DNA of 46,785 nt from positions 1-46,785 of the forward strand of contig CAZFVY010000053.1 in the NCBI GenBank assembly GCA_964522665.1, written 5' to 3'. Position 1 is the stretch's first letter, and every line of letters starts with the position of its first letter. The translations under genes were made by a program, and so were the position numbers. The DNA is from CAZFVY01 sp964522665. Lineage in GTDB: Bacteria; Verrucomicrobiota; Verrucomicrobiia; Limisphaerales; CAZFVY01. A model generated the notes under the pieces. That model was not told where the DNA came from, made no database searches, and worked only from the letters and a program-made list of their open reading frames with translations. This document shows positions 7,832-16,239 of this stretch, piece by piece.

Positions 7832-8998
7832 TCAACCGGCGGCTTCGACGGCCGACCGGATCGTGTTCTTGAACAGGTCAAGCCCCTGGCCGCTTTCCGC
7901 CGAAATCGGCAGCACGGGGACTTTGCGAACGCGGCGTTTGAAGCTCTTGAGGTTCTGTTCGGCGACCGGCAGATCCATTTTGTTCGCCACCACCCAGCGC
8001 GGTTTCTCGAGCAGCGCCGGCGCGTAAAGGCCGAGTTCGCTGAGCAATTGCCGATAATCATCCCACGGGTTGCGGCCATCGACACCGCCCATGTCCAGCA
8101 GGATCACGAGAACCTTGCACCGCTGGATGTGCCGCAGAAAGGCGTGGCCGAGGCCGACGTTTTCGTGCGCGCCTTCGATCAGTCCGGGCACGTCGCAAAT
8201 GGTCAGGCGCTTGAAATCGGGATACTCCAAGATGCCGATTTGCGGATGTAGGGTCGTGAACGGGTACGCCGCGATTTTCGGACGGGCGCGCGAGATCGAC
8301 GCGAGGAGGGTGGACTTGCCGGCGTTCGGGTAGCCGACCAAGCCGACCTCGGCAAGCATCCGCAATTCGAGCCGAAAGTTTCCTTCGTCGCCGGCTTCGC
8401 CCGGTTGGGCGAAGCGCGGCGTTTGATGCCGCGCGGTCGCAAAATTCCGGTTACCCAAACCCCCGCGGCCGCCTTTGCAAAGCTCAAATTGTTGGCCATG
8501 TTGGGTAAGGTCCGCGACCAATTCACCCTGCTCCGAGGGCGCGCCGGCGGGCGCGTCAGGCTCCTTCTCGAGATCGATTTCCATCGCGCGGGCCCGGCCC
8601 GCGAACCGCATCACGGGGCGCTCCGACGTGCTCAGCTTCATCGTTCGCTCGCCCGGCTCCGGCTCGGCGGGTGACTCGGACGGTAGATCGGCCTCGACGG
8701 GGGGAAGGCGCCAGACCAAGGTCCCGCACGGAACCTTGACGATCAGGTCAGCGCCGGCGTGGCCGTCCATACCTTTGCCCTTGCCCGGCTCCCCGTTCTC
8801 GGCGATCAGGCGCGGACGGTAAAACTGCGCGTTGAGGTTGTTGAGGTCATGATCGGCTTGCAGGATGACGTTGCCCCCGCGCCCGCCGTTTCCTCCACTC
8901 GGGCCGCCCTTGGTAATGTAAGCCTCCCGCAGGAAGGCCACGCACCCTTTGCCGCCGTGACCGGCGCGGGCGAGGACCTTCATCTCATCGATAAACAT
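7832..8998 (-). CDS. obgE: GTPase ObgE/CgtA with an insert in the Obg domain
   Basis: ObgE is a large-subunit ribosome assembly GTPase. The glycine-rich Obg fold starts MFIDEMKVLARAGHGGKGC and includes KGGPSGGNGGRGG at about residues 30-42. The G domain carries GYPNAGKST at about 222-230, DVPGLIEGA and NKMD. The C-terminal OCT domain of some Obgs is absent. The oddity is about 55 extra residues (98-157) between VPCGTLVWRL and GELVADL, where other Obg proteins have a short turn. The insert is rich in Pro, Glu and Ala and looks flexible. The gene follows rplU-rpmA, the usual context, but an intrinsic terminator lies between rpmA and obgE. No Shine-Dalgarno site is visible. Confidence 0.97.
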   Translation of the reverse strand: MFIDEMKVLARAGHGGKGCVAFLREAYITKGGPSGGNGGRGGNVILQADHDLNNLNAQFYRPRLIAENGEPGKGKGMDGHAGADLIVKVPCGTLVWRLPPVEADLPSESPAEPEPGERTMKLSTSERPVMRFAGRARAMEIDLEKEPDAPAGAPSEQGELVADLTQHGQQFELCKGGRGGLGNRNFATARHQTPRFAQPGEAGDEGNFRLELRMLAEVGLVGYPNAGKSTLLASISRARPKIAAYPFTTLHPQIGILEYPDFKRLTICDVPGLIEGAHENVGLGHAFLRHIQRCKVLVILLDMGGVDGRNPWDDYRQLLSELGLYAPALLEKPRWVVANKMDLPVAEQNLKSFKRRVRKVPVLPISAESGQGLDLFKNTIRSAVEAAG

Positions 8999-9029
8999 GG
9001 CGGGGTGGCGGGCGTCTCAGGCTGGGGTC

Positions 9030-9062
9030 AAAAACAAAAAAGGCGAGGCCGTTGACCTCGCC
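9030..9062 (-). terminator. Rho-independent terminator after rpmA
   Basis: Read on the minus strand, GGCGAGG (9062-9056) and CCTCGCC (9048-9042) form a perfect 7-bp stem with a 7-base loop. It is followed directly by TTTTTTGTTTTT (9041-9030). This lies 22 bases after the rpmA stop and about 30 bases before the obgE start. Confidence 0.9.
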
Positions 9063-9084
9063 GTGAAAATCATATTGGGCGACG

Positions 9085-9348
9085 TCAATTGGCCGCCGCC
9101 GCTGGGATCGGTTCGACGTTGATCCGCTTGCTCTCCTGATCGAACCGGACGCGGCCCTCGATGAGCGCGTACAAGGTCCAATCCCGGCCGATGCCGACGT
9201 TTACCCCCGCGCGAAACTTCGTGCCGCGCTGGCGGACCAGGATGCTCCCGGCGGTGACCAATTGACCACCGTACTGCTTCACGCCGAGACGCTTGCTTTG
9301 GCTGTCGCGCCCGTTACGAACGCTGCCTTGACCTTTCTTATGTGCCAT
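9085..9348 (-). CDS. rpmA: 50S ribosomal protein L27
   Basis: The protein has 87 residues and begins MAHKKGQGSVRNGRDS, the classic bacterial L27 N-terminus that reaches towards the peptidyl-transferase centre. GSILVRQRGTKF and GVNVGIGRDWTLYAL follow. There is no N-terminal extension of the kind that needs protease processing in Firmicutes. The gene lies 27 bases downstream of rplU on the same strand and forms an operon with it. A strong terminator follows, so most transcripts should end before obgE. Confidence 0.98.
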   Translation of the reverse strand: MAHKKGQGSVRNGRDSQSKRLGVKQYGGQLVTAGSILVRQRGTKFRAGVNVGIGRDWTLYALIEGRVRFDQESKRINVEPIPAAAAN

Positions 9349-9375
9349 AACTCTAGTTCAGTGAATGTTGCTGCT

Positions 9376-9723
9376 TTAGGCCGCTGGCGCCGCCGGCTTG
9401 GGGCCGCCCAAACCGAAAGCGATTTCCTTGATCCGCACGACCGTCAATTCCTGACGATGGCCGACGGTCCGGTGATAGCCTTTGCGGCGGCGCATCTTGA
9501 AGGCGATTTTCTTGTCGCCCCGAATATGGCTCACCACGTCCGCCACGACCGTGGCGTCAGCCACCGTGGGCGCGCCAATCGTGACCTTGCCGTCCTGGTT
9601 GACCAGGAGAACCCGGTTGAAAGTGTAAGGCTGGCCCGCTTCGACTTCAATCCGCTCAACTTCCAACAAGTCGCCGGCTGCCACCTGATACTGTTTGCTG
9701 CCTGTTTCTAATACTGCGTACAT
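9376..9723 (-). CDS. rplU: 50S ribosomal protein L21
   Basis: The 115-residue protein begins MYAVLETGSKQYQV and contains KMRRRKGYHRTVGHRQ, the L21 signature that binds 23S rRNA. It ends in an Ala/Pro-rich tail. It is first in the rplU-rpmA operon. A GAGAG Shine-Dalgarno-like sequence lies about seven bases before the ATG, and a good sigma-70-type promoter lies upstream at 9751-9779. Confidence 0.98.
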   Translation of the reverse strand: MYAVLETGSKQYQVAAGDLLEVERIEVEAGQPYTFNRVLLVNQDGKVTIGAPTVADATVVADVVSHIRGDKKIAFKMRRRKGYHRTVGHRQELTVVRIKEIAFGLGGPKPAAPAA

Positions 9724-9750
9724 AATAATCTCTCTTCAAAAAGAAGGGTG

Positions 9751-9779
9751 ATAAGAGCAAAATCCACCAGGGGTGTCAA
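9751..9779 (-). promoter_or_regulatory. Sigma-70-type promoter of rplU-rpmA
   Basis: On the minus strand, TTGACA (9779-9774) is a perfect -35. After exactly 17 bases, TCTTAT (9756-9751) matches the -10 consensus at four of six positions. The predicted transcription start is about 20 bases upstream of the rplU ATG. Confidence 0.6.
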
Positions 9780-9850
9780 CTGCTCATTTTTAATTTTTGA
9801 AATTCGCTTGCCTTTTCGAACGCATCTGTTTGGAGTGAGCCAAGTAACGT

Positions 9851-10432
9851 ATGGGCGAATTAGCGGGATTGCTGGACCGGTATCGGCGCCAAAGTCCGAA
9901 GCTGGGCCGTCAGGTTTACGTCGCGCGGGGCGCCGTGGTGGTCGGTGATGTCACCCTCGGGGACCACTCCAGCGTCTGGTACAATGCCGTCCTGCGCGGC
10001 GACATCAATCGCATTGTCGTGGGCGAATCCACGAATATTCAAGACAACGCGGTGGTTCACCTGGCCGAGGAACTGCCCTGTTTGTTGGGTAATTTTGTCA
10101 CTATTGGTCACTCGGCGATTGTGCACGCCTGCGTGATCGAGGACGAATCCTTGATCGGCATGGGCGCGACGGTATTGGACGGTGCGGTCATCGGCGCGCA
10201 ATCGATCGTCGGCGCCAACGCGCTCGTCACCCAGGGCGTGCGGATTCCGCCGGGTTCTCTCGTGCTCGGAGCGCCGGCGAAGGTCGTCCGCGCGCTGACG
10301 GGCGACGAGCGGGCCGGGCTGAAGACTTGGGCGGCTAAATATGTCGAGAACGGGGCATATTGCCTGCGTCATCGCCTCGATCTTTCGTCGCTAGTATCGG
10401 ACGCGGAAGTCGTTGCGGACGATCGGTCGTAG
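9851..10432 (+). CDS. Gamma-carbonic anhydrase family protein (hexapeptide-repeat)
   Basis: The 193-residue protein is built of left-handed beta-helix hexapeptide repeats (VVVGDVTLG, VLRGDINRI, IGHSAIVHACVI, VLDGAVIG, IVGANALVTQG). The three zinc-ligand histidines of gamma-class carbonic anhydrases are present at H70 (NAVVHL), H87 and H92 (GHSAIVH). The protein should form trimers with metal at the interfaces. Relatives include PaaY and YrdA-type proteins, so the actual reaction (CO2 hydration, a thioesterase, or none) is open. The C-terminal 30 residues form the usual helix. It stands alone between the divergent rplU operon and a histidine kinase, with a 127-base gap upstream. Confidence 0.88.
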   Translation: MGELAGLLDRYRRQSPKLGRQVYVARGAVVVGDVTLGDHSSVWYNAVLRGDINRIVVGESTNIQDNAVVHLAEELPCLLGNFVTIGHSAIVHACVIEDESLIGMGATVLDGAVIGAQSIVGANALVTQGVRIPPGSLVLGAPAKVVRALTGDERAGLKTWAAKYVENGAYCLRHRLDLSSLVSDAEVVADDRS

Positions 10433-10582
10433 CGCGCGGAGAATCCCCTGCGGCCATTTTCGGGGTTAGACGCGCGGCCGAGTTAGTATTCCGACAGGAC
10501 GGCTCTTATCCGGGCCAACGCGGTTTTTATTCGGGCAAATCACCCTGTACCACCGGGGCTTGCTTGAACCAGGCATGATTGA

Positions 10583-12394
10583 ATGATCGGCGCTATCCAA
10601 TTTTTTAGCCGGCAAACCAAAGCGAAGGTGACGCTTTTGGGATTTGGATTGGCGCTAGCCCTCGGAATGCTCGATTACGTCGCCGGGCCGGAGGTGGCGT
10701 TATCGACGCTCTACCTCTTTCCCATCGCGTTGGTGACTTGGTTCGCCGGTGGTTCGGCGGGGGTGGTGATTAGCCTGGCCAGCGTCGCGGCGTGGGCCGG
10801 GGCCGAGGTTTTGGCGCACCCCATCGACCTCCGGTCGGCGGGGCCTTACGTTTTCGCCGCGGTCCGGCTGGGCGCGTTTTTGTTCGCGACCTATTTTCTG
10901 TCCCGCCTGCGCGCGTTGAACCGCAGTTTGCGCGTTAGCGTCGAGGAGCGGACGGCGGCCTTGCTGACGGAGGTCAGCGAGCGCAAGAAATCCGAGGCGG
11001 GCCTGCGCCAATCCGAAGCCTTCTACCACTCCTTGGTCGAACATTTGCCGCAGAATATTTTCCGCAAGGATTGCGAGGGCCGCTACACGTTCGCCAATCC
11101 CCGCTTCTGCCGCCACGCCGGCCGGCCGCTGGAGCAAATCATCGGTTTCACCACGGCGGAGGTGTTCCCGCCCGCCCAAGCGGATGTCTTCCACCGGGAC
11201 GATCTCCAAGTCATGACGACGGGCCAGATCCTCGACGCCATTGTCGCGGAGCAGATGCCGGACGGTCGGACCGTTTACCTGCAAGCGATCAAGACGCCGC
11301 TCTTTGACACGGAGGGGCGGTTGGTCGGCGTGCAGGGGATTTTCTGGGACATCACCGAGCGCCGCCAGGCGGAGATCAACCTGCAGGCGTCGCAATCGCA
11401 GTATCAAAACCTGGTCGATACGCTCGACGGAATCGTTTTCGAAATCAACGCCGCGGATTTCGAATTCACGTTCGTCAGTCCGCAATGCGAGCGCATTCTC
11501 GGATACACTCCGGCGCGCTGGCTGCGCGAGGTCAACTGGCGCCGCCTCATTCACCCGGGGGACATCGAAATGGTGTTTGCGACCTGCGGCCAGGCGGTCG
11601 AGCGCATGCAGAATCACACGCTCGAATACCGCGTCCTGGCGGCGGACGGGCGCGTCGTTTGGGTTCGCGACCTCGCGACCGTGATCGTCGAGAATGACCG
11701 GCCGGTGAAGGTCCGCGGCGTCCTCCTCGACATCACGGAGCGCAAACGCGCGGACGAGCTGCTGCAGGCCTCGCTCAAGGAGAAGGAAGTATTGCTCAAG
11801 GAAATTCACCATCGAGTGAAGAACAACCTGCAAATCATCTCCAGCCTGCTGCGCCTTCAATCCGAAAGAATCGCCGATCCAAACATCGTGGCGCTTTTCC
11901 AGCAAAGTCAGAATCGCGTCCGCTCGATGGCGTTGATCCACGAGAAACTCTACAAATCGAAGGATTTCGCCCGGATCGACTTTGCCGATTACATCCGCGG
12001 GTTGACGGAAATCGTGTCCCGCTCGTACGGCATGGTGCCCGCGCGCGTGCATATTGAGCTGCGGTTGGAACAGATATTCCTCGGGATCGACACCGCCATC
12101 CCGGTTGGGCTGATCCTCAGCGAGCTGATCTCGAACGCGTTCAAACACGCGTTTCCCGAGGGGCGCGAGGGGATCATTACAATCGAGTTTCACCAGCACA
12201 CGCCCGAGTCGGTCCGCCTCACCGTGCGGGACGATGGCGTTGGCGGCCTCCAGGGCCTCGACAGTGACGGAGCCAAGTCCTTCGGATTCTCGCTCGTTCA
12301 ATTACTGACCCAGCAGATCGGCGGAATACTCCAGTTCCGCGCGGAGAAAGGCACGGAACTCACGGTGGATTTTCCGGTGGTTCGTAGTTTTTAA
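10583..12394 (+). CDS. Membrane-anchored PAS sensor histidine kinase (HisKA_2 type)
   Basis: The 603-residue protein has three or four N-terminal transmembrane segments (about residues 16-110) and a short coiled coil. Two PAS/PAC domains follow (about 143-265 and 275-395), each ending in a PAC motif such as GIFWDITERR and GVLLDITERK. The dimerisation/phosphoacceptor region is of the HisKA_2 type, EIHHRVKNNLQIISSLL, with H410 the likely phosphorylated histidine. The ATPase domain has an N box (LSELISNAFKHAF), DDGVGG and FGFSLVQLL. Kinases of this class often signal through single-domain response regulators. None is adjacent; the nearest regulators are at 18.3 and 19.7 kb. The stop codon overlaps that of the convergent YfhO-like gene by four bases. 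Confidence 0.93.
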   Translation: MIGAIQFFSRQTKAKVTLLGFGLALALGMLDYVAGPEVALSTLYLFPIALVTWFAGGSAGVVISLASVAAWAGAEVLAHPIDLRSAGPYVFAAVRLGAFLFATYFLSRLRALNRSLRVSVEERTAALLTEVSERKKSEAGLRQSEAFYHSLVEHLPQNIFRKDCEGRYTFANPRFCRHAGRPLEQIIGFTTAEVFPPAQADVFHRDDLQVMTTGQILDAIVAEQMPDGRTVYLQAIKTPLFDTEGRLVGVQGIFWDITERRQAEINLQASQSQYQNLVDTLDGIVFEINAADFEFTFVSPQCERILGYTPARWLREVNWRRLIHPGDIEMVFATCGQAVERMQNHTLEYRVLAADGRVVWVRDLATVIVENDRPVKVRGVLLDITERKRADELLQASLKEKEVLLKEIHHRVKNNLQIISSLLRLQSERIADPNIVALFQQSQNRVRSMALIHEKLYKSKDFARIDFADYIRGLTEIVSRSYGMVPARVHIELRLEQIFLGIDTAIPVGLILSELISNAFKHAFPEGREGIITIEFHQHTPESVRLTVRDDGVGGLQGLDSDGAKSFGFSLVQLLTQQIGGILQFRAEKGTELTVDFPVVRSF

Positions 12395-14775
12395 CGTCCG
12401 GCGCGCGATCGCCATGCGAGCCAACCGCAGACCAACAACGTCGCGCTCGTAATCCCCGCTCCCCAGCGAAACGCGACGTCCACGTACGCGAGCCTCACCC
12501 GATGAGTTCCCGCGGGCACGGCCAGAGCCTGGAACGCGAAATTGGCCCGCCAAAGCCGCGTCGGTTCGCCGTCCACGAACGCGCGCCACGGGTGATAGAA
12601 CGATTGCGCGATCACCAGCACGGCGGGCGCGTCCGAGCTGGCTTCCGCTTCGACGCATTGCGCGCTCCAGCGCAACGTTTTCACCGTGGCCTGGGCGGAG
12701 GCAACGCCGGCGAGATCCACTTTCGCCTCGGCCGGCAGGTACACGACTTTCGCGCCGTCGAAATCGGCGTTGGTCAGCGCGTTCAACGTGGCGGCGGCGT
12801 CGGCGAAAACGGGTTGCTGACCAATCGTGATCAGTGGTCGAGCGGTCCCGCGAACCTCCCATTGGACGGCATTGCTTGCCGAGGTGACATGACGCACTGC
12901 CAGAAAGTCCGCAAGGCCTGGCAGATCGGTCGTCGGGGTGGCGTAGATCAAAGATTGGATCACCGCCTGTTCGCGCAATTGAAGCGTCGCCGAGCCGTTA
13001 ACCTTCGGGATGCCGTCGAGCAGGTTCAGGTTTGACCAAAGGGCCAGACGTTTGCCGAGGAAATCAGCTTTCGCATCCGTTACTTCGCTGCGCAACAGGA
13101 TCTGTTCGGCGCGCGGACTAATCAATACCCGCGCTTCCGCGTGGCCCGGCTCCGCCGCCAACGGTGAAAGTCGGGGAACGAAGGCGTCCGCCGAGATTGT
13201 GGGATTCTGCCGCGGCGCATGCGTCAACGCGTCGAGCGCGATCAGCGCCAGGACGCCCGCCTGGAGCGCCCGTCGAACCGCGGAATTACCGATACGAAGC
13301 TGCGCCGCGACCGCGGCCAATATGGCGACCATCAACGCCACGCGGGCGATGAAATTGGCAACGGTCGCGTCCCATCGGTCATACTTAAGCGGATGCGCGC
13401 GCATGTACCAGAGCAGCGCGCCGCCGGTCACGATCAGACCAAAGCCGAGCACGCTGGCACGCCGAGGTAACCGCGATTTTTCCGCAGTCGTAGCGGCTCC
13501 CACCGCCGCAACGGTGAACCCGGCGAGCAACGGGATTGCAAACGCGGCCAGCAAAACGAATTTGATTGGGTAGCGCGCCAAGCCGAGCATCGGAATGGCG
13601 CTCCGCAGAATGAGATAAAGCGGACTATGGTCGCCGGCCGCCATCAGGAACCCGAAAAGCGCCAGACCAGCCAGCGCCAACGCCCGGGACCGACGAACAT
13701 AAACGGGCGCGAGCAAAGCCAGCGCGAGAACCCCGAGGCCGGGGTACTCCGAACTTAGAAACTCCTGTCCGACCTGGAAGAAACTTCCCTGCGGTGTTTT
13801 GAAGCAGCGAAAGAGGGGAACGATCTGATTGGCCCAGCCCCAGGCCGGCATCGACCATTTACCAGTCGCGAAGGCGAGGCCGCGCTGGGAATGCTCAAGA
13901 AGGTCAATAAACGGCAACAGTTGAATCGCGGTCAGCCCGCTCACCAGGGCCACGACCGACGCGAGACGCCAAAATGATTCGTACGCGTTCCGCCAAACCC
14001 GAGCGCCACCCCAACCCACCGGTTCGCGCCCAAATAGATCCGCGATCCAGAGCGCGCCGATGACCAGCCAAGTCAAAAGAATGAGTTCCGGCACACCGGA
14101 AAGCAACTGTAGCGCTCCGGCCAGGGCCGCCGCGACGCGCGCGCGCCCACCCTCGCGCCAGGCTCGTTCAGCCAACCCGACCACCAGCGGCATCCAGCCG
14201 AGCGCTACCAGATAATTCGGCCAGATTAGGCAGGATAGCGTTATGCCGTTAAAGCAAAACGCGATCCCAGCGACGCTGGCCGCAAATTCATTCGCCAACC
14301 ATCGGCGCGCCAGCCAGTGCATTGCGAGTCCACCAAGGAATAGATGGCCGAGGCAAAACAAACCGAGCGACCAAGGCAACGGCAGGAGCAAATAGATCAA
14401 CGAGAAAGGATAAAGGACCATCGTTCCCCATTGGGCCAGAAACGGCGCGCCGCAGTTGCTGAGCGGGTTCCAGAGCGGCCATTCACCGCGCCAGAAGCTC
14501 TCGTGATGGTAGGCGACGACCGGATAAGCCAGGACGCCGTAATCGCGCGTGACGAACGACTCCAACCCCAACCAAACCGGCCAAAACGCCACTAAGAGGA
14601 GCAGTAGCAGTCCCGCGCCAAAGCCGCGAATGGTCAGCCAGCCGTCAACCCCGACCATACCACCCGAACGCTGCCGCAAGAGCGGATTGTCCTGCGAGTC
14701 GCTCACGATGAAATGCCGGAATCGCGAACAGGCCTTGGCGTCGCCACGGGAGGAAGAAGCGAGCGAAGCAGCCAT
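12391..14775 (-). CDS. YfhO-like polytopic membrane protein
   Basis: The 794-residue protein has about a dozen hydrophobic segments to roughly residue 520, then a soluble domain, and one final transmembrane helix (ITSATLLVCGWLAWR). The pattern FVTRDYGVLAYPVV, then WPLWNPLSNCGAPFLAQ, then PFSLIYLLLP is typical of YfhO/GT-C-like membrane proteins. These probably use polyprenyl-linked sugars to modify cell-surface polymers. SFYHPWRAFVDGEPTRLWRANFAFQALAVPAGTHRVRLAY, in the C-terminal domain, is characteristic of the same family. The start is uncertain: an ATG 40 codons downstream (at 14655) sits just before the first transmembrane helix and may be the true start. It overlaps the convergent histidine kinase gene by four bases. 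Confidence 0.82.
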   Translation of the reverse strand: MAASLASSSRGDAKACSRFRHFIVSDSQDNPLLRQRSGGMVGVDGWLTIRGFGAGLLLLLLVAFWPVWLGLESFVTRDYGVLAYPVVAYHHESFWRGEWPLWNPLSNCGAPFLAQWGTMVLYPFSLIYLLLPLPWSLGLFCLGHLFLGGLAMHWLARRWLANEFAASVAGIAFCFNGITLSCLIWPNYLVALGWMPLVVGLAERAWREGGRARVAAALAGALQLLSGVPELILLTWLVIGALWIADLFGREPVGWGGARVWRNAYESFWRLASVVALVSGLTAIQLLPFIDLLEHSQRGLAFATGKWSMPAWGWANQIVPLFRCFKTPQGSFFQVGQEFLSSEYPGLGVLALALLAPVYVRRSRALALAGLALFGFLMAAGDHSPLYLILRSAIPMLGLARYPIKFVLLAAFAIPLLAGFTVAAVGAATTAEKSRLPRRASVLGFGLIVTGGALLWYMRAHPLKYDRWDATVANFIARVALMVAILAAVAAQLRIGNSAVRRALQAGVLALIALDALTHAPRQNPTISADAFVPRLSPLAAEPGHAEARVLISPRAEQILLRSEVTDAKADFLGKRLALWSNLNLLDGIPKVNGSATLQLREQAVIQSLIYATPTTDLPGLADFLAVRHVTSASNAVQWEVRGTARPLITIGQQPVFADAAATLNALTNADFDGAKVVYLPAEAKVDLAGVASAQATVKTLRWSAQCVEAEASSDAPAVLVIAQSFYHPWRAFVDGEPTRLWRANFAFQALAVPAGTHRVRLAYVDVAFRWGAGITSATLLVCGWLAWRSRAGR

Positions 14776-14891
14776 TGCGAAAACTTATCGGGTGGCAGGG
14801 CCGACGCGGGACGACGACCCCGAGGTCGAGCGCCGCCGAGCTTGATTGGGAAGCAATCCAAGTCAATCACTCGCGCATGATGGCGCTCATT

Positions 14892-15050
14892 TCAATTTCG
14901 CAAAAGCCCCAAGATAGCCGGGCTTCCGCTGCCAGCGCGGTCTCGCGCCCAGGCATTGAGCGTCGAATAACCGCCCGCGGCGACGCAGGTTTGAACCAGC
15001 ACCGATTTCGACTTGGAGCAACCAATGGGAGCGGTAATGATCGTCGCCAT
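14892..15050 (-). CDS. Possible small protein, divergent from the cysteine desulfurase
   Basis: A 52-codon frame on the minus strand runs from an ATG at 15050-15048 to a TGA at 14894-14892. It encodes a peptide beginning MATIITAPIGCSKSKS and ending GSPAILGLLRN. Third-position GC and residue mix look coding-like, but I recognise no family. It overlaps the 5' end of the desulfurase gene in antisense by up to 14 bases, and there is no Shine-Dalgarno site, so it may be chance. Nothing else is recognisable in the 260-base gap between the YfhO-like gene and the desulfurase. Confidence 0.18.
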   Translation of the reverse strand: MATIITAPIGCSKSKSVLVQTCVAAGGYSTLNAWARDRAGSGSPAILGLLRN

Positions 15051-16182
15051 GCTTTACTTCGACCATAACGCGACGACCCCGCTATTGCCGGCGGCGCGCG
15101 CGGCTTGGTTGGCAGCGTCGGATAAGTTCATGGGCAACCCGTCCAGTCCGCACCGCGCCGGGGCGCGCGCGGACGCCGCGATCGGCTCCGCGCGCGCGCA
15201 GCTCGCCGGTTACCTCGGCTGTGAGGCCGACGAAATCTTTTGGACTTCCGGCGCGACCGAATCGAACAACACCGTCCTCCACCACTTTGCCGAGGCCGCC
15301 AATTCCGACGCCGAGGTCTGGGTGTCCGCGATCGAGCACCCGTGCGTAATCGAATCGACCGGCCACTTTTTTTCAAAACGGCGCCGGCTGCTCCCCGTTT
15401 CCCGCGACGGAACGCTGGAATTAGGCGAACTCGAATCAGCGCTCAAAAAAGCCCGACCGGCTTTGGTGGCGGTCATGGCCGTGAATAATGAAACGGGCGT
15501 GCTCCAACCGTGGCGGGAGGCGCTTGCGCTTTGTCAGGCCCGCGGCGTCCCGTTTTTTTGCGACGCCGCGCAATGGCTGGGCAAACTGCCCGGCGCCGGT
15601 CTGGGGGCATGCGATTTCGTCAGCGGTTGCGCGCATAAATTTGGCGGCCCCAAGGGAGTTGGCTTCCTTAAGTGCCCGGGCAAGGTTCGGTTGCGCCCCC
15701 TGCTCCTCGGCGGCCACCAGGAGGCCGGGCGAAGGGCCGGAACGGAAAACGTGCCCGGAATCCTATCCATGCTCGCCGCCCTGGAAGCGCGCGAGATCGC
15801 GCTCAAATCCGGGGAAGACCGCCCGCGCCAGGAGTGGAGGCGGCATTTTGAAGAGCGCTTGCGGAATCGTCTGCCCGAAACCGTCGTCATTGGAGCCGGC
15901 GCCGAGCGCCTCTGGAATACCGTCTGCGCGTTGATGCCATCCGTCGATTGCCGTTCGCGCTGGGTCGTCAAATTGGACAAGGCAGGCTATGCCGTATCGA
16001 CTGGCTCCGCCTGCGCGGCCGGACGGGAGGAGCCGTCGCGCGTCTTGGCCGCCATGGGTTGCGCGCCCGCTGAGGCCGCGCGCGCCCTGCGTTTCAGCAG
16101 CGGCTGGGAAACCACGGAAGACGACTGGAGCTCGCTCGCCGACGGCCTCACCCGTGTCTATCGACAAATGCAGTCGGCCTGA
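15037..16182 (+). CDS. Cysteine desulfurase (NifS/IscS-like, class V aminotransferase)
   Basis: This PLP enzyme takes sulfur from cysteine for Fe-S cluster or thiolated-cofactor synthesis. I chose the ATG at 15037, because GGGAG lies five bases upstream; ATG 15049 (MLYFDHNATT) is also possible. With 15037 the protein has 381 residues. Diagnostic motifs are YFDHNATTPLLP near the start, SGATESNN, IEHPCV, NNETG, the PLP lysine K201 in GCAHKFGGPKG, and the catalytic Cys326 in STGSACAAG. The short loop after that cysteine resembles the NifS/IscS group rather than SufS. No iscU, iscA or suf genes are adjacent. The squalene-cyclase-like gene starts 57 bases downstream on the same strand. Confidence 0.93.
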   Translation: MIVAMLYFDHNATTPLLPAARAAWLAASDKFMGNPSSPHRAGARADAAIGSARAQLAGYLGCEADEIFWTSGATESNNTVLHHFAEAANSDAEVWVSAIEHPCVIESTGHFFSKRRRLLPVSRDGTLELGELESALKKARPALVAVMAVNNETGVLQPWREALALCQARGVPFFCDAAQWLGKLPGAGLGACDFVSGCAHKFGGPKGVGFLKCPGKVRLRPLLLGGHQEAGRRAGTENVPGILSMLAALEAREIALKSGEDRPRQEWRRHFEERLRNRLPETVVIGAGAERLWNTVCALMPSVDCRSRWVVKLDKAGYAVSTGSACAAGREEPSRVLAAMGCAPAEAARALRFSSGWETTEDDWSSLADGLTRVYRQMQSA

Positions 16183-16239
16183 GTGAGCGCGCCCGCGCGA
16201 GACAAGACCCATGGGTGACGCTGAGCTTCCCGGATTACG

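Noticed and set aside
10700..12301. 533-codon open frame antisense to the histidine kinase
   Set aside because: Shadow of a well-supported PAS/HisKA_2 kinase; composition is the complement of the real codons.
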